A stretch of DNA of 20,112 nt from Thermoleophilaceae bacterium. GTDB taxonomy: Bacteria > Actinomycetota > Thermoleophilia > Solirubrobacterales > Thermoleophilaceae. Location: positions 1 through 20,112 of the forward strand of contig JACCZR010000245.1 of NCBI GenBank assembly GCA_013695855.1, in the 5' to 3' direction. Numbering within the stretch: the stretch's first letter is position 1; the number at the start of each line of letters is the position of its first letter. The position numbers were made by a program, and so were the translations under genes. The notes under the pieces are model-generated. The model was given only the letters and a program-made list of their open reading frames with translations, made no database searches and was not told the origin of the DNA. Positions 14,827 through 20,112 of this stretch are shown here, one piece after another.

Positions 14827-15651
14827 TCAGCCCAAGCCGAGCGCCACCGCGACGTAGAAGGCCATGGGAACGCTGAAGAGCACGCCGTCGAGGCGGTCGA
14901 GCACCCCGCCGTGGGGCCCGAAGAGGCCGCCGGTGTCCTTCACGTCCAGGTCGCGCTTGAACAGCGACTCGAACAGGTCGCCCAGCGGAGCGGCAATGGC
15001 CACCAGCACGCCGAGAATCAGGGCATCGCCGTGGCTCAGCCAGTCCTGGTAGAGCCCGGCACACCAGAACGCGGCCGTACCACCGATCACGCCCGCGATC
15101 AGCCCCTCGAGCGTCTTGTTGGGCGAGATGTCGGGAGCCAGCGGCCGCCGACCGTACAGGCGGCCGCCGAAGTAGGCGAATGAGTCGCCGATGAACGTGG
15201 CCGCCAGGGCGTCGAGCAGCAGCCCTTGGCCCTCGGGCAGTTCGCGCAGGAAGACGGCGTGGGCCATCGCCAGGCCGATCCACAGCGCGCCGAACAACGT
15301 GACGGCGACCGCCCAAGAGGCGTTTTGGCGCCGCGGGCGCAGCAGGGTGCCGACAAAGGCCACTGGGAACGCGCAGACCAAGACCAGCAGCACCTGACGG
15401 TCACCTCCGTACAGCGCAGCCAGGACCATCCCCGCGAGGGCGAGGAAGCCCACCACGTCCACGGGCCGGACGCGGCGCATGATCGAGTAGAGCTCGTGCA
15501 GGGCAGTCACGCCCAGCACGATCAGCCCGAGCGCGAGAACGAGCCCGCCCGAGATGACGATGAACAGGGCGAAGGCGATGGCCGGCAGGGCGTAGAGCAC
15601 CCGCGACGGGGTGTCCGAGGAGCGCCTGCGCGGCTCGCGGCGGGCGGCCAC
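14827..15651 (-). CDS. cdsA: Phosphatidate cytidylyltransferase (CDP-diacylglycerol synthase)
   Basis: 274 residues from a GTG at 15651. Makes CDP-diacylglycerol from phosphatidate and CTP at the membrane, the branch point for phospholipids. Several hydrophobic spans occupy most of the length. The C-terminal signature is clear: LFKRDLDVKDTGGLFGPHGG then VLDRLDG, matching SxKRxxxxKDxxxxxPGHGGxxDRxD with FGPHGG in place of PGHGG. A conserved loop GDSFAYFGGRLYGRRPLAPD ISPNKTLEG lies in the middle. The start is 24 bases after the uppS stop, so it closes the rpsB operon. The next gene is convergent, 41 bases from the stop. Confidence 0.94.
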   Translation of the reverse strand: MAARREPRRRSSDTPSRVLYALPAIAFALFIVISGGLVLALGLIVLGVTALHELYSIMRRVRPVDVVGFLALAGMVLAALYGGDRQVLLVLVCAFPVAFVGTLLRPRRQNASWAVAVTLFGALWIGLAMAHAVFLRELPEGQGLLLDALAATFIGDSFAYFGGRLYGRRPLAPDISPNKTLEGLIAGVIGGTAAFWCAGLYQDWLSHGDALILGVLVAIAAPLGDLFESLFKRDLDVKDTGGLFGPHGGVLDRLDGVLFSVPMAFYVAVALGLG

Positions 15652-15675
15652 CTCTAGTGGACTTCCTCGAACACG

Positions 15676-16350
15676 TCAGCGCCCCCCGAAGCGCCGGGCG
15701 CGGGAGGCGTACTCCTCCAGCGCCGCGCTGAAAGCCTCACGCGAGAAGTCCGGCCACAGGACGTCGGAGAACACGAGCTCCGAGTAGGCCGCCTGCCACA
15801 GCAGGTAGTTCGAGATCCGCTGCTCGCCGCTGGTGCGGATGAGCAGGTCGGGGTCGTGCATCTCGGGCGCGTAGAGGTGGCGGCGAAACTCGTCTTCGGT
15901 CTCGCCGGTGAAGTTGCGCGCGGCGTCCACGATCTCCGCACGCGCCCCGTAGTTGAAGGCCACGAACAGGGTGATGCGCTCGTTGGCGGCGGTCTTGCGC
16001 TCCGCCCAGTCCATGCGCTGCCGCAGCTTCTCCGATACGCCTTCGCGGCGGCCGATGAAGCGTATGCGGACGCCCCATCCGTCGAGCTCGGGCGTCTCCC
16101 AGTCGATGCGCTCGGCGAACATCGCCATCAGCCCGTCGACCTCCTCGCGCGGGCGAGACCAGTTCTCGGTCGAAAAGGAGTAGACGCTGAGCTCCTTGAT
16201 GCCGAACTCCCCGGCGTCGTACAGGCGCGCCTTCACGGTGTCGGCGCCTGCCTGGTGCCCGGCCACGGGGGGCAGGCCGCGCTCCTTGGCCCAGCGGCCG
16301 TTGCCGTCGGTGATGATCGCGACGTAGCGGGCCGCCGCCCCGGCGGCCAT
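15676..16350 (-). CDS. uppS: Isoprenyl transferase / undecaprenyl diphosphate synthase
   Basis: 224 residues. A cis-prenyltransferase that condenses isopentenyl-PP units to the C55 (or similar) carrier lipid for cell-wall synthesis. The N-terminal pyrophosphate-binding motif is VAIITDGNGRWAKERGLPPV with catalytic D15. SVYSFSTENWSRP is at about 55-67, and the C-terminal RTSGEQRISNYLLWQAAYSE binds isopentenyl-PP. The ATG shares its A with the frr stop (TGATG), so translation is coupled. Note that ITDGNGRW replaces the common MDGNGRW. Product chain length cannot be determined from sequence here. Confidence 0.95.
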   Translation of the reverse strand: MAAGAAARYVAIITDGNGRWAKERGLPPVAGHQAGADTVKARLYDAGEFGIKELSVYSFSTENWSRPREEVDGLMAMFAERIDWETPELDGWGVRIRFIGRREGVSEKLRQRMDWAERKTAANERITLFVAFNYGARAEIVDAARNFTGETEDEFRRHLYAPEMHDPDLLIRTSGEQRISNYLLWQAAYSELVFSDVLWPDFSREAFSAALEEYASRARRFGGR

Positions 16351-16919
16351 CAGACCTCGAGGATCTCGGCTTCCTTGCCCGCGAGGGCCTGGTCGATCTC
16401 CGCCACGTGGGCGTCGGTGAGCTTCTGGAGCTCGTCCTCGGCGCGGTGCTCGTCGTCGGAGCCGACCTCTCCCTCGCTCTTGAGCTCGCGCAGGTCGTGC
16501 ATCGTGTCGCGGCGGACGTTGCGCACGGCCACCCGGCCCTGCTCAGCGATGTTGTGGGCCACCTTGACCAGGTCGCGGCGTCGCTCCTCGGTGAGCTCAG
16601 GGATCGTCAGGCGCACCACGTTGCCGTCGTTGGACGGCGTGAGGCCCACGTCGGACTCCAGGATCGCCTTCTCGATGGCCCGGATCGAGCCGGGGTCGAA
16701 GGGCGTGATGGTGAGCAGTCGCGCCTCCGAGGCGGATACCTGGGCGAGCTGGCGCAGCGGCGTGAACGTGCCGTAGTAGTCGACGTTCACGCGGTCGAGC
16801 AGGTGCGGGGTCGCGCGGCCGGTGCGCACGCTGGTGAACTCACCGCGCGTGGACTCGACGGACTTGGCCATTCGCTCTGCCGCGTCGTCGATGAATTCGC
16901 TGAGGACGCCATCGCTCAT
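16350..16919 (-). CDS. frr: Ribosome recycling factor
   Basis: 189 residues, the normal size. With EF-G it splits the post-termination ribosome. The product starts MSDGVLSEFIDDAAERMAKS and has EFTSVRTGRATPHLLDRVNV, PLRQLAQVSASEARLLTITP, the SNDGNVVRLTIPELTEERRR segment and NVRRDTMHDLR, all RRF features of the three-helix bundle and beta domain. The ATG overlaps the pyrH stop (ATGA), so the two are coupled, and the stop overlaps the uppS start. Confidence 0.97.
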   Translation of the reverse strand: MSDGVLSEFIDDAAERMAKSVESTRGEFTSVRTGRATPHLLDRVNVDYYGTFTPLRQLAQVSASEARLLTITPFDPGSIRAIEKAILESDVGLTPSNDGNVVRLTIPELTEERRRDLVKVAHNIAEQGRVAVRNVRRDTMHDLRELKSEGEVGSDDEHRAEDELQKLTDAHVAEIDQALAGKEAEILEV

Positions 16920-17635
16920 TCGGTCGATACCACTGTCCCCACCCTCTCGCCGCAGACTATCCGGTCGATGTTGCCCTCGTCGTCGGTGTTGAACACGTGG
17001 ATCGGCAGCTTGTTGTCCATGCACAGGGAGAGGGCGGTCGAGTCCATCACCCGCAGGTCACGCTCGAGTGCCTCCCGGTGGCTTATCTCGGCGATGAGGC
17101 GAGCGCCCGGGTTCGCCTTCGGGTCGGCGTCCATCACTCCCTCCACGCCGTTCTTGGCCATCAGGATGGCCTCCGCGCGCATCTCGAGCGCTCGCAGCGC
17201 GGCGGCGGTGTCGGTGGTGAAGAACGGGTTGCCGGTGCCCGCGGCGAAGATGACCACGCGCCCGTGCTCGAGGTGGCGCATGGCCTTTCGGCGGATGTAC
17301 GGCTCGGCGACCTCGGAGATCGTGATCGCAGACTGCACGCGTGTCACGGCGCCCACCTTCTCCAGCGCATCCTGCAGGGCCAGCGCGTTCAGCACCGTGG
17401 CGAGCATGCCCATGTAGTCGCCCGTGGCGCGGTCCATGCCCTCGGCCGCGCCGGCCAGCCCACGGTAGATGTTGCCACCGCCCACCACCACGGCCACCTC
17501 CACACCACGGTCGGCCACGTGCTTCACTTGGCCCGCGATGGCCGCGATCCGGTCGGGGTCGGCGCCGTAGTCGAGGCCGCCCATCAGCGCCTCTCCCGAG
17601 AGCTTCAGCAGGATTCGGCTGAAGACGGGCTCTAC
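16916..17635 (-). CDS. pyrH: UMP kinase, with no ordinary start codon visible
   Basis: Phosphorylates UMP to UDP with ATP; a hexamer in bacteria. The protein reads EPVFSRILLKLSGEALMGGL, VAVVVGGGNIYRGL, GDYMGMLATVLNALALQDAL, FAAGTGNPFFTTDTAAALRA and MAKNGVEGVMDADP, all standard UMP kinase motifs. The family-like N-terminus begins at a GTA codon (17635-17633), giving the usual 239 residues. No ATG, GTG or TTG occurs in frame between the tsf stop and the LLKLSGEA phosphate-binding segment; the next ATG (Met18) would delete that essential part, and the next one upstream is deep inside tsf. AGGGG lies eight bases before the GTA. Either a GTG has become GTA, a rare start is used (GTA, or CTG at ILL), or the base is wrong. 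It is four bases after tsf. Confidence 0.94.
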   Translation of the reverse strand, partial: VEPVFSRILLKLSGEALMGGLDYGADPDRIAAIAGQVKHVADRGVEVAVVVGGGNIYRGLAGAAEGMDRATGDYMGMLATVLNALALQDALEKVGAVTRVQSAITISEVAEPYIRRKAMRHLEHGRVVIFAAGTGNPFFTTDTAAALRALEMRAEAILMAKNGVEGVMDADPKANPGARLIAEISHREALERDLRVMDSTALSLCMDNKLPIHVFNTDDEGNIDRIVCGERVGTVVSTE

Positions 17636-17639
17636 GGGA

Positions 17640-18248
17640 CTACCCCTCTCCCACGTCGAAGCGCGAGAAGCGGCGCACGACCACGTTCTCGCCGGTGTTG
17701 GCCGCCAGCTCGGCGCGCAGATCCTCGATGGTCTTGCCGCCGTGCTTGTCCTCGTTGACGTGGCGCTGGCTGAGCAGCACGCTCGCCTCGAGCCACTTGC
17801 GCAAGCGACCCTCGGCCATCTTCTCCTGGACCTGCTCGGGCTTGCCCTCGGCAGCGGCCTGCTCGCGCAGCACGCGCAGCTCTGCCTCGCGCTCCTCGGC
17901 CGGGACCTCGCTCTCGGACACGAAGCGCGGCGCGGCGGCGGCCACGTGCAGGGCCACCTCGCGGGCAAAGGCGCGGAAGCCGTCGGTGCGCGCCACGAAA
18001 TCTGTTTCGCAGTCGACCTCCACGAGCACGCCGATCCTGCCCGTGGCGTGCACATAGGTCTCGACCACGCCCTCGCTGACCGCGCGCTCGCCGCGCTTGG
18101 CGGCCTTGGCCTGCCCCTTGACGCGCAGAACCTCGATCGCCTGGTCGATGTCGCCTCCGGCCTCCTGCAGCGCCTGCTTGCACTCCATCATCCCCGCCCC
18201 TGTTCGGTCGCGGAGGGCCTTGACGTCCTTGGCTGCGATGTCGGCCAC
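17640..18248 (-). CDS. tsf: Translation elongation factor Ts (short form)
   Basis: 202 residues from a GTG. The nucleotide exchange factor for EF-Tu. The N-terminal UBA-like domain reads KDVKALRDRTGAGMMECKQA LQEAGGDIDQAIEVLR, followed by the key CETDFVARTDGF loop that acts on EF-Tu. The C-terminal part has SVLLSQRHVNEDKHGGKTIE DLRAELAANTGENVVVRRFS RF. The length is well below the E. coli form and close to the single-core short type. It follows rpsB by five bases and precedes pyrH by four, so all are on one message. Confidence 0.96.
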   Translation of the reverse strand: MADIAAKDVKALRDRTGAGMMECKQALQEAGGDIDQAIEVLRVKGQAKAAKRGERAVSEGVVETYVHATGRIGVLVEVDCETDFVARTDGFRAFAREVALHVAAAAPRFVSESEVPAEEREAELRVLREQAAAEGKPEQVQEKMAEGRLRKWLEASVLLSQRHVNEDKHGGKTIEDLRAELAANTGENVVVRRFSRFDVGEG

Positions 18249-18253
18249 GTGCG

Positions 18254-19183
18254 CTACCCGTCTTCGTCAGGGTCGAAGGTGCGCCGTCCGCGGCCGGCCT
18301 CCGTGGGCTCAGGCGCCGGCGGGGGCGGCTGCTGGGGCTGCACGGGTGCCGGCTGGCCCTCGGCGGCCTGGGCTTCGGCACGGGCCTGCTCCTCGGCCTC
18401 CTTGCGGGCCTGCTCCTCGGCCTCGACACGCGCGCGCTCCTCGGCCTCCTTACGGGCAGCCTCGTCGCGCTCGCGCTGGGCCTCCTCCTCCTCGAAGCGG
18501 AAGCGGCTGCCGCGCTCGCGCACGACTCCGGCGATGGCCTCGGTGATCAGCTTGCACGAGCGGATGGCGTCGTCGTTGCCCGGCACTACGTAGCTCACGG
18601 GGTCGGGGTCGCAGTTGGAGTCCACGAGCCCGATGATCGGGATCTTCAGCCGCAGAGCCTCGCGCACCGCGATCACCTCGGTCTTGAGGTCGACCACGAA
18701 CATCGCGTCAGGCTGGCGCTGCATGTCGGCGACTCCGCCGAGGTTGATCTCGAGCTTGTCGCGCTCCGCCAACGCGCCGATCCGCTCGCGCGTGGGCAGC
18801 AGGTCCATGGTCCCGCTCTCGGTCCATGTGCGCAGCTCATGCAGACGCTCGATGCGCTGTGAGATCGTGTTCCAGTTGGTCAGCAGCCCGCCGAGCCAGC
18901 GCTGGTGGACGTAGGGCATGCCCGCCTCGCGGGCCGCCTCGGCCACCGTGTCGCGCGCCTGCTTCTTGGTTCCCACGAACAGGACGGTTCCGCCCCGGCC
19001 AGCCACCTCTCCGACGAACTCCTGCGCACGGGCGAGCAGCCGCTCGGTCTGCTGCAGATCGATGATGTGGATGCCGCCGCGCTCTCCGAAGAGGTAGCGG
19101 CGCATCTTGGGGTTCCAGCGCTGCGTCTGGTGACCGAAGTGCACCCCGGCCTCGAGCAGCTCCTTGACTCCTACCTCTGCCAT
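18254..19183 (-). CDS. rpsB: 30S ribosomal protein S2 with long charged C-terminal tail
   Basis: 309 residues. The core (1 to about 226) is standard S2: GVHFGHQTQRWNPKMRRYLF, TVLFVGTKKQARDTV, RWLGGLLTNWNTI, PDAMFVVDLKTE and IPIIGLVDSNCDPDPVSYVV PGNDDAIRS. From about 227 comes an Arg/Glu/Ala-rich stretch with eight-residue repeats (EAEEQARK EAEEQARA), then a Pro/Gln-rich linker (PVQPQQPPPPAPEP) and an acidic end. Many bacterial S2 proteins are about 240-260 residues, so the tail is an addition. AAGGGAG lies just before the ATG. It leads the rpsB-tsf-pyrH-frr-uppS-cdsA operon. Confidence 0.97.
   Translation of the reverse strand: MAEVGVKELLEAGVHFGHQTQRWNPKMRRYLFGERGGIHIIDLQQTERLLARAQEFVGEVAGRGGTVLFVGTKKQARDTVAEAAREAGMPYVHQRWLGGLLTNWNTISQRIERLHELRTWTESGTMDLLPTRERIGALAERDKLEINLGGVADMQRQPDAMFVVDLKTEVIAVREALRLKIPIIGLVDSNCDPDPVSYVVPGNDDAIRSCKLITEAIAGVVRERGSRFRFEEEEAQRERDEAARKEAEERARVEAEEQARKEAEEQARAEAQAAEGQPAPVQPQQPPPPAPEPTEAGRGRRTFDPDEDG
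18381..18448. repeat. 24-nt tandem repeat inside the rpsB 3' end
   Basis: The 20-base word CGGGCCTGCTCCTCGGCCTC occurs at 18381-18400 and exactly again at 18405-18424, a 24-base period, with a diverged third copy from about 18429. It encodes the octapeptide repeat AEEQARKE-like of the S2 tail. Such in-frame repeats can change copy number by slippage. Confidence 0.75.
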
Positions 19184-19334
19184 CTGTGCTCCCTTGTCGT
19201 GCTGCGTGAACGGCTCGAGCGTGGAGTGCTCGCCCGATCAGCGAGCGCTCCTCCGCCGTCCGCCGGGCGTGCGCGGGACCCGGACCTCTTGGGTCCGGGC
19301 AGGGCCCGCGCCGTGATCCCGGCGGGATCGTCTG

Positions 19335-19362
19335 TGTATGCCGAGCAGGATAGAGGCCGCAA
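19335..19362 (-). promoter_or_regulatory. Candidate promoter for the rpsB operon
   Basis: On the minus strand TTGCGG (19362-19357) and CATACA (19340-19335) are separated by 16 bases. An alternative -10, TATCCT (19352-19347), fits TANNNT but has no clear -35. Either would give a leader of roughly 145-160 bases containing the 19271-19311 hairpin. This rests on pattern matching only. Confidence 0.3.
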
Positions 19363-19441
19363 GCTTGCACCCGCCGCTTCGTTTCCCGGAAGGAGGGCCG
19401 GCCCTCCTTCCCCTACCTCCGGTGGACCGGCCCCACTCTTG

Positions 19442-19482
19442 GACGCAAGACGGGGTGGCCTTCGGGCCGCCCCGTTTGCGTC
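19442..19482 (+). other. Long hairpin with TTCG tetraloop, better paired as plus-strand RNA
   Basis: GACGCAAGACGGGGTGGCC (19442-19460) pairs with GGCCGCCCCGTTTGCGTC (19465-19482) around TTCG. One G bulges, and one pair is T-G, which is a U-G wobble in plus-strand RNA but an A-C mismatch in minus-strand RNA. The stable C(UUCG)G loop is also formed only on the plus strand. No T-run follows. It may end a plus-strand transcript or be part of a structured RNA; there is no annotated plus-strand gene nearby. Confidence 0.5.
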
Positions 19483-19517
19483 TCGGGGGCCATCGCGCGC
19501 AGACGAGCAACGAGCCC

Positions 19518-19549
19518 GGAAAGCAAACGAGGCGCCCGAAGGCGCCTCG
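19518..19549 (-). terminator. Intrinsic terminator of the pseudouridine synthase gene
   Basis: Read on the minus strand, CGAGGCGCC-TTCG-GGCGCCTCG (19549-19528) is a perfect 9-bp GC-rich stem with a stable UUCG loop, followed at once by TTTGCTTTCC. It begins nine bases after the stop codon at 19558. This is the form and place of a Rho-independent terminator. Confidence 0.8.
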
Positions 19550-19557
19550 CTCACAGA

Positions 19558-20112
19558 TCAGCCTCCGTCTGGCCCTCCGGAGACTGGCTCCCGCCGAGCC
19601 GCGTCGAGTGCGCGACGCAGGTCGGTGGGTGGTTTGGACTCGCAGTTGAGATTTTCCCCCGATAGGGGATGACAAAACCCCAAGCGGTTACTGTGCAGGT
19701 AATGGCGCGTTAGCCCAAGCCTTGAGCCGCTCGCACCGCCCCCGTAGGCGGAGTCACCGCACACCGGGTGCCCGATCTCGGACAGGTGGGCTCGGATCTG
19801 GTGGGTGCGCCCCGTCTCCAGTCGCACTCTCAACAGGGTCGTCCGCGGGAGCGACTCGAGCGCGGAGAAATGGGTGACCGCGGCCTTCGCCCGCTCGCTG
19901 TCGGTCGAGCGCAGCGAACGCCGGCGGCGGTCTCGCCCCAGCGGCGCGTCGACCGTGCCCGAGGCCGACGGCGGCCGGCCCTCCACCAGCGCCAGGTAGC
20001 GCCGGTCGAGCTCGTGGGCGGCCACCATGTCCCGCAATGCGGCGTGGGCCTCTTCGGACTTCGCCACCACCATGAGGCCTGAGGTATCGCGGTCCAGGCG
20101 GTGAACGATGCC
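19558..20112 (-). CDS. RluA/RluD-family 23S rRNA pseudouridine synthase (5' end beyond window)
   Basis: 185 codons of the C-terminal part are visible. The catalytic motif GIVHRLDRDTSGLMVVAKSE is at the very edge, with the nucleophilic Asp in HRLDRDTSG. RRYLALVEGRPP, LRVRLETGRTHQIRAHLSEI and GHPVCGDSAYGG follow, all RluA-family hallmarks. The family isomerises specific uridines in large-subunit rRNA (RluD: helix 69) or in tRNA; which one this is cannot be decided without the N-terminal S4-like domain. The tail after about residue 140 (HPLSGENLNCESKPPTDLRR) is ordinary. An intrinsic terminator follows the stop, so it is transcribed separately from rpsB. Confidence 0.92.
   Translation of the reverse strand, partial: GIVHRLDRDTSGLMVVAKSEEAHAALRDMVAAHELDRRYLALVEGRPPSASGTVDAPLGRDRRRRSLRSTDSERAKAAVTHFSALESLPRTTLLRVRLETGRTHQIRAHLSEIGHPVCGDSAYGGGASGSRLGLTRHYLHSNRLGFCHPLSGENLNCESKPPTDLRRALDAARREPVSGGPDGG

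Larger units (their letters stand above)
19184..19557. other. Gene-free intergenic region with several inverted repeats (rpsB upstream region)
   Basis: No credible coding frame was found; all open frames here lack family features. Visible structures are a long imperfect hairpin at 19271-19311 (stems GCGCGGG/CCCGCGC and CCCGGACC/GGTCCGGG around TCTTG), a perfect 24-base palindrome at 19388-19411 (arms GGAAGGAGGGCC/GGCCCTCCTTCC), a long hairpin at 19442-19482 and the terminator after the pseudouridine synthase gene. The rpsB promoter and leader must lie here or within it, and one or more of the structures could be a leader regulatory element. I cannot assign any to a known RNA family. Confidence 0.6.

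Noticed and set aside
1..20112. CRISPR array, tRNA or rRNA genes
   Set aside because: No regularly spaced repeat-spacer pattern and no tRNA or rRNA hallmarks were seen on either strand by eye.

Overview
The window looks like high-GC chromosomal DNA from an actinobacterium. The gene order rpsB-tsf-pyrH-frr-uppS-cdsA-dxr-rseP-ispG-proS, all on the minus strand, is the conserved actinobacterial translation/isoprenoid neighbourhood. Remnants of coenzyme F420 genes (cofD and an NADPH:F420 reductase) and the protein styles suggest Thermoleophilia/Solirubrobacterales; that assignment is inference from remembered family features, not a computed phylogeny.

Layout, high to low coordinates (the transcription direction of most genes). 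20112-19558 is the 3' end of an RluA/RluD-type pseudouridine synthase, closed by an intrinsic terminator. 19557-19184 is a gene-free stretch full of inverted repeats that should hold the rpsB promoter and leader. 19183-14827 is a tight operon rpsB-tsf-pyrH-frr-uppS-cdsA (translation, UMP kinase, ribosome recycling, undecaprenyl-PP synthesis, CDP-DAG synthesis), with overlaps or gaps of 24 nt or less. A secreted GH43-like glycosidase on the plus strand (13208-14785) separates cdsA from dxr-rseP (13138-10908). A repeat- and hairpin-rich gap follows, then an acyl-CoA ligase, a Nudix protein and ispG as an apparent operon (10756-6984). proS (1543 to beyond the left edge) ends the window.

Between ispG and proS, which are usually near neighbours, lies about 5.4 kb (6960-1544) of broken and accessory genes. 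An MMPL/RND-type transporter gene and an F420:NADPH oxidoreductase gene are each cut in two, and the halves are swapped reciprocally: MMPL-proximal|NPD-distal at about 6360, and NPD-proximal|MMPL-distal at about 1920, all on one strand. Deleting 1921-6360 would rejoin the MMPL gene almost in frame, and circularising that segment would nearly rejoin the reductase gene. This is the expected product of a circular DNA carrying the reductase gene recombining into the MMPL gene. The segment also carries a truncated, frameshifted cofD, a small membrane protein gene, a LuxR-type two-component pair whose kinase is frameshifted right after its H-box, a DUF998-like membrane protein and a 20-residue stub of a short-chain dehydrogenase.

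The working genes therefore serve protein synthesis, MEP-pathway isoprenoid and undecaprenyl precursor supply, phospholipid precursor synthesis and site-2 membrane proteolysis. The 1.5-7 kb region is a decaying accessory island. Two oddities outside it are the lack of any ordinary start codon for pyrH and the long charged C-terminal tail on ribosomal protein S2.
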